In this document: positions 38,266-48,100 of the stretch, piece by piece
How the letters are laid out: each line of letters starts with the position of its first letter
Numbering within the stretch: the stretch's first letter is position 1
From: Limnobacter thiooxidans
GTDB taxonomy: Bacteria; Pseudomonadota; Gammaproteobacteria; Burkholderiales; Burkholderiaceae_B
Reading direction: 5' to 3'
Assembly: GCF_036323495.1 (NCBI RefSeq)
Contig: NZ_AP028947.1
Span: forward strand, 372,001 to 436,000
DNA: 64,000 nucleotides
Notes under the pieces: generated by a model
Told to the model about the DNA's origin: nothing
Database searches by the model: none
The model's input: only the letters and a program-made list of their open reading frames with translations
Position numbers and translations under genes: made by a program

Positions 38266-39339
38266 ATGAAATTGCTTGAATGGTTTGGTTTGCAAGGTGG
38301 TGCGGCAGCGGGCAGCAAAGGCAAAGTCACGCACACCGTGAATGTTGCCCCAGGTGGCCAAAGTTTTGAGGTGGAAAAAGGCCGGAAGGTGATTCTGAAT
38401 TCCGCCCTGTCTGCCGGTTTGGGTTTTCCGCACAATTGCAGGGTGGGAAGTTGCACGCAATGCAAGTGCAAGCTGAAAAGCGGCAAGGTGCGGGAGTTGA
38501 CCGATTCCAGTTATGTATTGAGTGCAGAGGACCTGAAAGCCGGGATGATTCTGGCGTGCCAGTCGATTCCGGAAACAGATCTGGAAATCGAGGTGGACCT
38601 GACTTCAGGCGGAGATCGCCTGGTGGAAACGCGCGGGACGATTGTGGGTCAGAAGGATTTGACGCATGACATCGTGGAGTTGCGCGTCGCCCTGGATGAT
38701 CCGATGCCTTTCAAAGCCGGGCAGTATGCCGAGATTCGCCTTGAAGAATTCAGCTTGTCGCGTAATTACAGCTTTGCCATGGCACCCAAAGGTCAAGAGG
38801 CCGGCGAGTTGGTGTTTCACGTGCGCAAAGTGCCGGGTGGCAAGTTCACTGAGTGGCTGTTTGCTGCCAACCGCCAGGAAACCCGGCTGAGCATGAGTGG
38901 CCCGTTTGGTGATTTCTACCTGCGCCCAGCCGAAGGCGAGAAGCCGGCACCGATTGTTTGTGTTGCAGGCGGCAGTGGCATGGCGCCTATCCTGAGTTTA
39001 CTGGAGCAGGCCAAGTGGGCCGGCGAAACCCGTGATGCGGTGTATTTGTTTGGCGCACGCACACAGCGTGATTTGTACGCAGAAGAAGAGATTGGACGCA
39101 TTCAGCAGGGCTGGAGGGGTTCGCTGAATTTCAAGCAGGTGTTGTCGGAAGAGCCGGAGAATTCGAGCTGGTCGGGTGCGCGAGGTTATGTCACTGACGA
39201 GCTCGACAAATTACAGTTGGACTGGCCCGATGTTCAGGCCTATTTGTGCGGCCCACCCGCAATGATTGATGCGGCAATTGCAAAGTTTTCCAAGTTGGGT
39301 GTGAAACCTGAAAATATTCGTTACGACAAGTTCGAGTGA
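38266..39339 (+). CDS. Ferredoxin-NAD(P)H reductase partner of the hydroxylase (XylA-like)
   Basis: The 357-residue protein has an N-terminal plant-type [2Fe-2S] domain with ligands Cys58, Cys63, Cys66 and Cys98 (CRVGSCTQC...ILACQ), then an FAD domain (LSRNYSFAM) and an NAD domain (GGSGMAPILSLLEQA). It would pass electrons from NAD(P)H to the di-iron hydroxylase encoded just upstream. Order and fusion match XylA-type reductases. Confidence 0.88.
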   Translation: MKLLEWFGLQGGAAAGSKGKVTHTVNVAPGGQSFEVEKGRKVILNSALSAGLGFPHNCRVGSCTQCKCKLKSGKVRELTDSSYVLSAEDLKAGMILACQSIPETDLEIEVDLTSGGDRLVETRGTIVGQKDLTHDIVELRVALDDPMPFKAGQYAEIRLEEFSLSRNYSFAMAPKGQEAGELVFHVRKVPGGKFTEWLFAANRQETRLSMSGPFGDFYLRPAEGEKPAPIVCVAGGSGMAPILSLLEQAKWAGETRDAVYLFGARTQRDLYAEEEIGRIQQGWRGSLNFKQVLSEEPENSSWSGARGYVTDELDKLQLDWPDVQAYLCGPPAMIDAAIAKFSKLGVKPENIRYDKFE

Positions 39340-39362
39340 ACTGATTTAAAACTGCATGAGTG

Positions 39363-39391
39363 AAAAAAGCCACCTTGCGGTGGCTTTTTTT
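39363..39391. terminator. Bidirectional intrinsic terminator
   Basis: AAAAAAGCCACC-TTGC-GGTGGCTTTTTT is a near-perfect hairpin flanked by A and T runs. It serves the hydroxylase operon from the left and the minus-strand gene ending at 39409 from the right. Confidence 0.85.
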
Positions 39392-39408
39392 CTAGCTGCT
39401 GATATTTT

Positions 39409-40266
39409 TTAGCCTGGCAGGTTGCCGGTGATTGCGTCTAACGGTAATGCATTGGCCGGGTTGGGGGCAGAGCCAATCGGCAAAGCACCCAGTGCGTCAA
39501 ACAGTGGGTCTGTAATCACAGCCAGCGGTGTGCCACCCAAAGCACTGGCCAGTGGGTCCAACAACAAATCAAGCGGTGTGCCAGTGGTTCCGGCACTGCC
39601 TGGGTCGACCGGGTCTGTTGGCTGCTCCGGATTCTCAACGGGTGTTTCCGGTTCTTCCTCTGTGGGCGTATCTGGGTTTTCGTTGCTGTCGGGGTTCTCG
39701 GGATCTTCAGGATTCTCCGGGTTATCAACAGGTGGGGTAGTTTCATCGCCATTGTCCACGCGGACATCGGTAAAACCAGATGGATTGGCTGAGTTGCTGT
39801 CATCGCCAGATGAGGCTGCCAATGCAGCCACGCCAACCCCGCCTCCGATTGCGGTAACCAAGCCGCTTGTACCGCCAATTGAGCCCGCTGACAATAGACC
39901 AGCGCCAACCAGGCCGCTTACACCTGTGCCTGCGTCGGCCAGCAACATGGCGCCGTCGCTCCCTTCACTGACCGCATAAAGTTCTACCCCTTCGGTAAGG
40001 GAAGTTACCTCAATAATTGCGCCGTCATCGTTACTTGCAATTAATACCTGTGCTGTGGCATCGGGTGCCAGCGTTAGCAGGGAATCGGACTGACCTGATT
40101 TTTGAGCGGGCAGTTCAATGTCGACGGATCTGTCGTCTTTGTTCTGTAATACGTCTCCGGCCAGAACAGCATCGCCCTGTCGCAAAACAATTTGCTCGCC
40201 CAAGCGTTGAACGGACAGTTTGTCGGTGTTGGATGCAATGGTGCCGATTTGTGGTGCTTGGCTCAT
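39409..40266 (-). CDS. Acidic low-complexity protein with FecR-like N-terminal region
   Basis: The 285-residue protein has an N-terminal ~100-residue part with a FecR/retention-module-like pattern (GEQIVLRQGDAVLAGDVLQN ... LTLAPDATAQV ... LTEGVELYAV), then a Gly/Ala-rich hydrophobic stretch (about 113-150; [11 protein letters not shown]). A Pro/Glu/Asp/Asn linker (about 165-220) and a C-terminal part with GTPLDLLLDPLASALGG follow. The neighbouring 897-residue protein shares the N-terminal pattern, the Gly/Ala stretch and the GTPLD motif, so they are paralogues. Function is not recognised; a surface or adhesin-like role is inferred. There is no Sec signal peptide. Confidence 0.7.
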   Translation of the reverse strand: MSQAPQIGTIASNTDKLSVQRLGEQIVLRQGDAVLAGDVLQNKDDRSVDIELPAQKSGQSDSLLTLAPDATAQVLIASNDDGAIIEVTSLTEGVELYAVSEGSDGAMLLADAGTGVSGLVGAGLLSAGSIGGTSGLVTAIGGGVGVAALAASSGDDSNSANPSGFTDVRVDNGDETTPPVDNPENPEDPENPDSNENPDTPTEEEPETPVENPEQPTDPVDPGSAGTTGTPLDLLLDPLASALGGTPLAVITDPLFDALGALPIGSAPNPANALPLDAITGNLPG

Positions 40267-40333
40267 GGAAAAAATCCGGTAATTGTGTTGTGAGTTTTAA
40301 TTGTTACTTCCAGATATTCCGGTTTGGATTCAA

Positions 40334-40365
40334 ACAAAAAACCCCTCCGAAGAGGGGTTTTTTGT
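40334..40365. terminator. Intrinsic terminator between the two low-complexity genes
   Basis: ACAAAAAACCCCTC (40334-40347) pairs perfectly with GAGGGGTTTTTTGT (40352-40365) around CGAA. It follows the 897-residue gene on the minus strand and has a T-run on either strand. Confidence 0.85.
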
Positions 40366-40381
40366 TGTTGCCAGGCTGCGT

Positions 40382-43075
40382 TTAGGCAGTTGGCAGTCCT
40401 GGAATTGGCAAGGCACTTGGATCCAGCAAATCGGTGATTGTGCTGATTGGCAAGCCGCTACCGCCCAACAGGTCAGTCAAAGCTGACGCGTCAGTTGGAA
40501 TTGGCAGGCCGCCGCCAGCTGCATCAGCCAATGGTGCCAATACTGCATCCAGAGGTGTTCCGGTTGGGCCGTCGGTGCCACCTTCGCCTGGCAGGCCTGG
40601 CAATGTTGGCAAGCCGCCGCCAGCTGCATCAGCCAAAGGAGCCAAGATGGCGTCCAAAGGTGTTCCGGTTGGGCCGTCGGTACCACCTTCGCCTGGCAGG
40701 CCTGGCAATGTTGGCAAGCCGCCGCCCGCTGCATCAGCCAAAGGAGCCAAGATGGCGTCCAAAGGTGTTCCGGTTGGGCCGTCTGTTCCACCTTCGCCTG
40801 GCAGGCCTGGCAATGTTGGCAAACCGCCGCCGGCTGCATCAGCCAATGGTGCCAATACTGCATCCAGAGGTGTTCCGGTTGGGCCGTCTGTTCCACCTTC
40901 GCCTGGCAGACCTGGCAAGCCGCCAGCCAAAATGCTGTCAAGCAAGGCTGCGCCAGTCAGAATGCCGTCTTCGATTGGCTGTCCAATGACTGGAATCATT
41001 TCGATTGGTGCCAGATCAACAAACTGTTGAGCTGCTGATTCGAAAGGACCTGCCACAGGGTTTGGTGTCGGTGTGCCGCCGTTGCCTGGCAAGCCTGGCA
41101 ATGTTGGCAAACCGCCGCCTGCTGCGTCAGCCAATGGCGCCAGGATCACATCCAGCGGTGTACCAGTTGGGCCATCTGTGCCGCCTTCGCCTGGCATGCC
41201 TGGCAAAGTAGGTACTCCACCTGCAAGTGCATCTGCGATCGGGCCTGTCACTGCTTCCAGCGGCGAGTTTTGGCCGATGTCTTCAATGACGCCCGCCAAG
41301 TTACCTGCAAACACTGCCGGATCCGCATTTTCCATCAAGGCGTCTGTGAGTGGTGACAGGGGTGTTTCTGGGATACCGCCACCGTTGTCTGGCTCATCGT
41401 CGCCTGTTGGGCGTGTGCCGCCGAGCAGGTTTCCAACTGTTTCAACCAGAGCTGCACCTGGTCCAGCCATTTCCGATCCGTCTACCAGAGCTTGTCCGAG
41501 CAGACCAACTCCGCCAGCCAAACCACCTGAAAGTTCCTCTGGCAACTGACCACCTGTTGGGTCTTCGCCACCGGCTACAACAAATGCCAGGCCTTCAGTC
41601 AAAGGTGACAATGGCGCAAGCGCACTGTCTTCATTGGTCAGGTCAGTCAATCCTTCGCCTACCTCTTGCAACGTACCGCTGAGGCCAGGAGAACCTGCAT
41701 CCATGTCACTTGTCCCAACTACTGGAGCAAGCAAATCAGCGGTCAAGACGCTCAACTGACTTTCGTCTGAGGCAAGTACATTGCCAGCAGCAGTAAGGCC
41801 TTGGGCTACGCCATCCACTTCGCTTTCTTCGCTGAAGCCCAAGGTTTGAGCCAAAGAATTCACAACTGGATCCAACGGACCACCTGCACTTCCAGCCGCA
41901 AGTCCTTGCGACAGGTTGCTCACTACGCCAGCGAGGCCTTCCTGGTCATTGCTATAGCCGTCCTGTGGTTGTCCAATGGTCTCGGCCAGCAAATTGGCAA
42001 GTCCTGATGGGTCTTGGTCAGCAACACCCGCCAAGCCGTCCGCTACAGTAGACAGGCCGTCTGCCAAAGCACCAGTTACTGCTGTAAGCGGGGCCAATGG
42101 GGTTTGCTCCAGGGCGTCATTCAATGATTCCAGGCCACCTACCAGTCCGGCAATGTCCATGTCAGCATCAGCATCGGCATCAGCATCAGCATCAGCATCA
42201 GCATCAGCATCAGCATCGGCATCAGCGTCGGCATCAGCATCAGCGTCGGCATCAGCGTCGGCATCAGCGTCGGCATCAGCGTCGGCATCAGCATCAGCGT
42301 CGGCATCAGCATCAGCGTCGGCATCAGCATCAGCGTCGGCATCAGCATCAGCGTCGGCATCAGCATCAGCGTCGGCGTCGGCATCAGCATCGGCGTCGGC
42401 GTCGGCGTCGGCGTCAGCGTCAGCATCAGCATCAGCATCAGCATCAGCATCAGCATCAGCATCAGCATCAGCATCAGCATCAGCATCAGCATCAGCATCA
42501 GCATCAGCATCAGCGTCGGCATCAGCATCAGCATCAGCGTCAGCGTCAGCGTCAGCGTCGGCATCAGCATCGGCATCACCTTCGTTTGGATCGACTACAG
42601 TAGTGACCGTATCGTCACCATCATCGCTTAGCAACACGGCTCCAAAAACTGCACCCGCAATTGCCGCACCGACGCCTGCACCACTACCACCGGCCAACAG
42701 GCCAGCACCCACTAGCCCAGACATCGAACCTTCATACGGCGTGAGAATTGCTGAGCTGACATCGCTATCGATGTCATACAATTCCACACCTTCGCTCAAG
42801 GCGACTACTTCGGTACGGGTTGCGCCGTCAGCGACGATCGAGCTGACTTCGGCCAGTTTCGCGGATGCACCGGGGGCCAATTGCAGCAATGTATCGCCGT
42901 GACCAGCAGAAGTTGCTGGCATGAGTACTTCGGCAGTTTGAGCACCGGTATTGGTTACGATGTCATTCCACTTGAGCGCATCACCCTGGTTGAGTTGCAC
43001 CATTTGGCCAGCGCGTTCGACTTGAACGCCTGTAGATGATTTGATGATTCCCACGTCGGGATTTGCATTTTTCAT
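40382..43075 (-). CDS. Large acidic repeat protein with a (Asp-Ala) tract
   Basis: The 897-residue protein has an N-terminal FecR-like region (residues ~1-110; [13 protein letters not shown] ... [12 protein letters not shown] ... [10 protein letters not shown]), a Gly/Ala-rich hydrophobic segment (118-149) and an acidic spacer. Residues 167-305 are an uninterrupted Asp-(Ala-Asp) tract. About 590 residues of Gly/Leu/Pro-rich sequence follow, with loosely repeated GL...DPL...LG units and four to five 35-residue GTPLDA...[13 protein letters not shown] units near the C-terminus. No signal peptide or known domain is certain. The paralogue lies just downstream. Retention-module-plus-repeats resembles large secreted adhesins, but no secretion genes are adjacent. 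Confidence 0.72.
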   Translation of the reverse strand: MKNANPDVGIIKSSTGVQVERAGQMVQLNQGDALKWNDIVTNTGAQTAEVLMPATSAGHGDTLLQLAPGASAKLAEVSSIVADGATRTEVVALSEGVELYDIDSDVSSAILTPYEGSMSGLVGAGLLAGGSGAGVGAAIAGAVFGAVLLSDDGDDTVTTVVDPNEGDADADADADADADADADADADADADADADADADADADADADADADADADADADADADADADADADADADADADADADADADADADADADADADADADADADADADADADADADADADADADADADADADADADADADADMDIAGLVGGLESLNDALEQTPLAPLTAVTGALADGLSTVADGLAGVADQDPSGLANLLAETIGQPQDGYSNDQEGLAGVVSNLSQGLAAGSAGGPLDPVVNSLAQTLGFSEESEVDGVAQGLTAAGNVLASDESQLSVLTADLLAPVVGTSDMDAGSPGLSGTLQEVGEGLTDLTNEDSALAPLSPLTEGLAFVVAGGEDPTGGQLPEELSGGLAGGVGLLGQALVDGSEMAGPGAALVETVGNLLGGTRPTGDDEPDNGGGIPETPLSPLTDALMENADPAVFAGNLAGVIEDIGQNSPLEAVTGPIADALAGGVPTLPGMPGEGGTDGPTGTPLDVILAPLADAAGGGLPTLPGLPGNGGTPTPNPVAGPFESAAQQFVDLAPIEMIPVIGQPIEDGILTGAALLDSILAGGLPGLPGEGGTDGPTGTPLDAVLAPLADAAGGGLPTLPGLPGEGGTDGPTGTPLDAILAPLADAAGGGLPTLPGLPGEGGTDGPTGTPLDAILAPLADAAGGGLPTLPGLPGEGGTDGPTGTPLDAVLAPLADAAGGGLPIPTDASALTDLLGGSGLPISTITDLLDPSALPIPGLPTA
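40505..40925. repeat. 105-bp tandem repeats in the 3' part of the large acidic protein gene
   Basis: Four near-identical units (35 codons each; GTPLDA...GGTDGPT) run from about 40505 to 40925. Differences are a few synonymous changes and Ala-Ile/Ala-Val swaps. A more diverged copy lies near 41110-41215. Tandem copies this similar imply recent duplication. Confidence 0.8.
42161..42577. repeat. Hexanucleotide array encoding the Asp-Ala tract
   Basis: 417 bp made of GC[AG]TC[AG]-type hexamers (plus-strand reading), 69.5 units. Higher-order structure is visible: GGCATCAGCGTC (12 bp) three times at 42248-42283; GGCATCAGCATCAGCGTC (18 bp) five times at 42284-42373, and once at 42230-42247; and AGCATC about 15 times at 42422-42511. 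All lengths are multiples of three, so unit gain or loss keeps the frame. Confidence 0.95.
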
Positions 43076-43428
43076 GGTCTCAATTTCCTTGGAGCTAGAG
43101 TATTGGGTAAGCCGCTTTTACTGCTATAGGCGTTTTACTCACAATGGGTTAGATTGGATTCAATCAAAATCAAAATTTCCGGAGTGAAATCTTTAAATCT
43201 TGTGTGATTGGTCAAATATTGTTAAATAATGGGGTTGGTAATTAGAACATCTTGTTTTCATTCCCGACTCAGAAAGACATTTCCCTTCTTCTGTCTGCAA
43301 GAAAATGGACCGCATTGCAAAGACTGCGTTGAAATCAATGTGGAATTAAATACCATCATCCTTGGTCTACCCGCTACTCAGTGTGTGTCGCAAGACCGGT
43401 AAAGCGCCCGAGTTCACATAAAAAGGTC
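43076..43428. other. 353-bp divergent intergenic region
   Basis: It separates the large acidic protein gene (minus) from tamA (plus). It is AT-richer than its surroundings. A small inverted repeat GATTG-GATT-CAATC lies at 43152-43165. The tamA ribosome site AAAAGG is at 43421-43426. No further gene is seen. Confidence 0.5.
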
Positions 43429-45198
43429 ATGTTTAAGTTGCGTTTATTGTTCGCCTGTTGTTTTGTATTGGTTGGTGTGTTTGTGCAGCCTGCGCAGGCG
43501 CAGGAAGAGGTGAGCCCTGAAGAGCGGCCCGTTGTGAATTTTGTGGTTGCTGATGAGTTCAAGACCTTGGTGGAGCAAGCCACCGAGCAAATTCGTTCGA
43601 CTGCGCAAGTCAACGACAACGGCGATGCCTGGCAACTGTTTCGCCGCATGCGGCCTGTAATACGCGATGTTTTGGGTACCGAGGGCCATTTTTCGCCCTC
43701 CATTCAGCGTGTTGTGGACGAAAGCTTGCCAGAAGATGCCCCGGCACCTTTGAACATCAAGATAGAACCCGGCCCGCAGAGTACTGTGACTTCCGTTGAC
43801 ATTCAATTTGACGGTGAAATCAACAAGGATGAATTTGCTGCACGTCGGGAGCGCTTGAAAACCTTGTGGTTGTTAGGGACCAATCAGGCTTTCAATCAAA
43901 CCGACTGGTCGGCCAGCAAAGACAATCTCCTGCGTGATCTTTTGGCAAAAGACTTCGCGGCCGCGACTCTGTCGGAAAGTCAGGCCAATGTTGACCCGGA
44001 TACCAATACAGTGACCCTTCGTGTGGTGTATGACAGTGGGCCGGTTTTTACTTTTGGCGAATTGAAAATCAAGGGTTTGAACAAGTATCGGAATGACCTC
44101 GTGGCCCGGTACAACACCATCCAGCCCGGTGATCGTTATGAGCAGGAGCGTTTGCTCACCTTGCTGGCGGATTTGCAGGGTACCTCCTATTTTTCAGCTG
44201 TTGATGTCAAGATAGATACCGATGACCGGCAGCCTGAAAGGGTACCCATTGAAGTCACCGTGCTGGAAAGTGACAGCAAGCGTGTGGGGCTGGGCGCGGG
44301 CTACAGTTCCAATACAGGCTTCCGCACGGAAGCCACTTACCAATACAACAATCTGTTTGACCGCGCTTATTCACTGGTCACTGGAGTGCGTGTTGAACAG
44401 AAAAGGCAATCGGCATTTGCTGATGTATTCTTGCCTCCGTCCAGGCGGGGTATGTCCGATTCTGTTGGCGTGGCCTTCGACCACCAGCAAATTTCCAATC
44501 TGGAAGTGGATCGCTCGTCTATCGGTGCGATTCGCGAGTACACCCAAGGCATTAACGAGTATCGGCTAGGCTTGAATTTTCAGCTTGAGGAACGAAGTGC
44601 TCTGGGTGTCAATTTTGGTGCCACACAAGCTTTGGTGGCCAGCTCATCGTGGACCCGCGCTGCAGTGGATAACCGCTTGAATCCGTCAGACGGCTACATC
44701 GCTTTTGGTCAAGTGGCTGTTGCAGGCGAGCAGTTCGCCTCCGATCAAAGCTTTATGCGGTTGTATGGCCGTTTCCAGCAATTTTGGTCGCCCTCTCCGG
44801 AACATCTTTTTACGGCCCGTTTTGAGGCGGGTACCGTGGCGGCCAGCGCGCGCCGTGACATTCCGCAGGACTACCTGTTTCGGGCTGGCGGCACCAACAG
44901 CATTCGGGGCTATGACTTTCTGGACGTGGGCGTGCTTGATCAAGGTGTTTTGGTGGGGGGGCGGCGCGTCATGATAGGCACCTTGGAGTATGTACGCTGG
45001 TTCAACGGCCCGCTGGGTGCTGCTGTGTTCACTGATGTGGGCGATGTGGCGGACAACTGGAGCAGTTTCGATCCCAAGCCGGCGGTGGGCATCGGTGTTC
45101 GATACAAGACACCCGCTGGGCCGATCGCCTTTGATGTGGCCAAGGCGGCCGATCAGGACAACTTGCGTATTCATTTCGCGCTGGGGGTGGCATTTTGA
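43429..45198 (+). CDS. tamA: TamA-like Omp85-family outer-membrane protein
   Basis: The start at 43429 follows AAAAGG and gives a Sec signal peptide (cleavage after QPAQAQ). The ~589-residue protein has N-terminal POTRA-like domains (about 80-270; GPVFTFGELKIKGLNKY) and a C-terminal 16-strand barrel with the Omp85 FRAGGTNSIRGYDF and GAAVFTDVGDV motifs. With TamB it moves outer-membrane proteins or lipids. It overlaps tamB by TTGA. Confidence 0.92.
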   Translation: MFKLRLLFACCFVLVGVFVQPAQAQEEVSPEERPVVNFVVADEFKTLVEQATEQIRSTAQVNDNGDAWQLFRRMRPVIRDVLGTEGHFSPSIQRVVDESLPEDAPAPLNIKIEPGPQSTVTSVDIQFDGEINKDEFAARRERLKTLWLLGTNQAFNQTDWSASKDNLLRDLLAKDFAAATLSESQANVDPDTNTVTLRVVYDSGPVFTFGELKIKGLNKYRNDLVARYNTIQPGDRYEQERLLTLLADLQGTSYFSAVDVKIDTDDRQPERVPIEVTVLESDSKRVGLGAGYSSNTGFRTEATYQYNNLFDRAYSLVTGVRVEQKRQSAFADVFLPPSRRGMSDSVGVAFDHQQISNLEVDRSSIGAIREYTQGINEYRLGLNFQLEERSALGVNFGATQALVASSSWTRAAVDNRLNPSDGYIAFGQVAVAGEQFASDQSFMRLYGRFQQFWSPSPEHLFTARFEAGTVAASARRDIPQDYLFRAGGTNSIRGYDFLDVGVLDQGVLVGGRRVMIGTLEYVRWFNGPLGAAVFTDVGDVADNWSSFDPKPAVGIGVRYKTPAGPIAFDVAKAADQDNLRIHFALGVAF

Positions 45199-48100
45199 AA
45201 CGCGCCATCCTGATTTTTTCAGGTGTACTTTTTCTGTTGATTGCCGGGCTTGTCGCCGCAGGGGGCTGGATCGTCACCACTGAACAGGGTTTGCGGTTTG
45301 CAATCAGCAAGGCCCAAATCTTCTTGCGGGACAACACCACCCAGGTGCTGGACGTGGAACTGGAACACGGCACGCTGCGTGACGGATTGAGTATCACCAG
45401 CTTGAGTTGGAACGACGGCGAGAAGTTTGTGGACATTGCTGGTTTGCAGATCAAGCTGGATTGGTCCGGGATTTTGGCCAACACCCTCGTGGTGAATTCA
45501 CTTTCTGCAAAATCAGTGCGGCTTGTGATGCCCCCCTCAGAGGACAACGAGCCTTTCAGCCTGCCCGATAACATTGACCTTCCCCTCGATGTCCGCATTG
45601 AAAGTCTGCAAATTACCGAGGTGGTTTTCAACGATTTGGTGGTGGATCAAATTGCGGGCAAAGCCAGTCTGATCCAGAATCGATTTGATTTGCAGCAGCT
45701 TGACCTGAGCGTAGAAGACACTCAACTGAAATCCCGCGCGACAGTCATTTTGTCCAAGCCTTATGCCGTCGACGGTTTGATCACGGCAAATCGAACTTTC
45801 GATGCGGTACAACTGGACGCGAAATTGAATTTGGCAGGTTCACTGGAGCGCCTTGAGTTATTGCTGAACGCCACGGGGCAGGACACCGCGCGCTCGCAGG
45901 TCAATCAAAGCGCCGAAATTGATGCGGTGGTTACTCCATTCAAGCCGGTGATGGTGGAGAAAGTCCGTTTGCTGACGCAAAACTTCAATCCCAGGCAGTG
46001 GTTTGATTCAGCGCCGATGGCCTCCCTGACCATTCAGGGGCTGGTTCAGCCTAATGCAGACTTTACCCAGACTCAGGGCAACTTTTCAGTCAAAAACGCG
46101 GCCCCGTCGACTTTGCAATCGGGCGGGCTTCCATTGCTCAGCCTGAGTGCCCTGATCGATTTGCAGACCAGCGGGGGGCTCTTTGAGAAACTGAAGCTGG
46201 ATTTAAATGACGCGCAGTTTTCTGACGGCAAGCGCGGTGCAGGACGTGTTTCGATGAATGTCCAATGGGAGTCTGCGCCACAGTTACCCGATGCCAAATC
46301 GGGAGAACAGTCCATGCAGGACCTGCTGATGCAAGGCGCAGCCCGTTTCTCACTTCAGGCCCGAGCGCTGGATCTTTCGGTGTTTGCCGCGTTGCCGCAA
46401 GAACATGCCCTGAATGTCGAATTGAACGGGGTTCAACAAGCCAACCTGCTTCGCGTCAACCAACTGAAAGTGCAGGATGGCGAGGCCTTGCTGGAAGGCT
46501 ACGCTCAGGTAGGTTGGGGTGGAAAGTTGCCCGTAAGTCTGCAATTTCAGTTCAAGCAGTTGAACCCGGCACTCTACGTGCCCGATGCCAACCCGCTGCT
46601 TCAGGGCAACCTGAATGGCGCAATCAATTTCAAGGGCGAGTTGTCTCCAACCGGTGATGGAAAATCCTTGAACCCGATGGGCGAACTTCTTGTGAACGTC
46701 GATGAATCCACTTTGGCCAACGCACCCTTGAAGGTGAGCGTGCAAGCCATCGGCAATGCGCAAAAATTGAGCAAGGTAATGCTGGATGTTGCAGTGGCAG
46801 GCAACACGGCCAAGGCAGACGGGAGTTATGGCACGCAGGCTGACTTTGTCAATGTCGACGTTAACTTCTCTCAGTTGGCCCGCTTGGGGCAATTGATTGA
46901 CCGGAAGTTGGGTGGTACAGCTCAGCTGAAAGGCAAGTTGCGCGGCCTGGATGGTGATTTTTCCGGTGAAGGCAAAATACAGATTCAACAGCTTCGGCTT
47001 GACAATGCCATTCAAGTGGACAGCGTTGCAGGTGATTTCTCCCTGGGGTCTGCGGCCAATTCTGTCTGGGCTGGAGACATTCAGGTACGCAATGTCCGCC
47101 AACCCGGTGCACCAGCCAACTGGGTCAACACATTGAATGTACAGTTGACCGGCACGCGGAGCAGCCACGGACTGAGTGCTGTTTTTGACAGTGGTTTGAC
47201 CACATTCAGCAGGCAGCGGCCCATCAAGGGTGAGTTCGGCATGCGTGGTGGTATTCAAGATATTGCACGCAATAACAAAACTGCAGTGGGCTGGAAGGGT
47301 GCCATCACTGCATTCCGCTTGGAAGGGATGTGGCTGCCTGCACGAAGCTTCAGTTTGCAGAACCCCGCACCATTGACCTTGTCCGCCGAATTCACCGAAT
47401 TGCTGGACTTGAATATCAAGGGCGAAGATTCATCGCTGATCAGCAACCGGGTGTTTCAAGTCGCTGGCCGTGAAATTCGTGTGGAGGGCGGCATGCCCAG
47501 CTTCGCCTTTCCGCGGCTGTCGCCAATTTTGAGAAAGCAACTCACGCTTGAACCCAAAGACCTGGTTGCCAAAGTGGCCTGGCGCTATGTGGCCAATCCC
47601 AACAAGGTGGATGGGCACGTGGACCTGACCCATGTATCTGGTGGTTTGCAAGTGTTGGAGGATTCGCAGATTGACGTCGATATTCGCAAAATGCAGGCGA
47701 ACCTTGATTTCAATCGTGACGCCGCCACCTTGAATCTGGATATCGAAGCCAACGAGTTTGGTGTGGTGTCTGCCAACCTGCGTTTACCGGTTGAGCAAAA
47801 TTCGGTGACCAAATCCTGGGAGCTCGCCGGAAACAAGCCGATGCAAGGTGCCGTGGCGGCGGGCTTCACCGAGTTGAACTGGCTTGGCCCTCTGATCAGT
47901 GGCGGTGTCCGTACCAGTGGCACAGGCCAGGTCGCCATGGCGATTGGCGGAACAGCCAACAATCCAGACGTTCAGGGCAGACTGTTTGCCATGGACCTGG
48001 ATGTTTTCCAGCTTGACCAAGGTGTTCGTCTGGAGGACGGTAACGTGGTGGTGGATTTCACCACCGACAAGGCCAGCATTGATACCTTGGAGTTCACCGT

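Noticed and set aside
42161..42577. Possible CRISPR-like array
   Set aside because: There are no spacers: units are contiguous hexamers, and no cas genes are near.
41976..42902. Long plus-strand frame coding a Ser-Ala-rich protein
   Set aside because: It is the complement of the Asp-Ala array; the hexamer repeat keeps several frames open. The minus-strand gene has coherent flanking domains and a paralogue.
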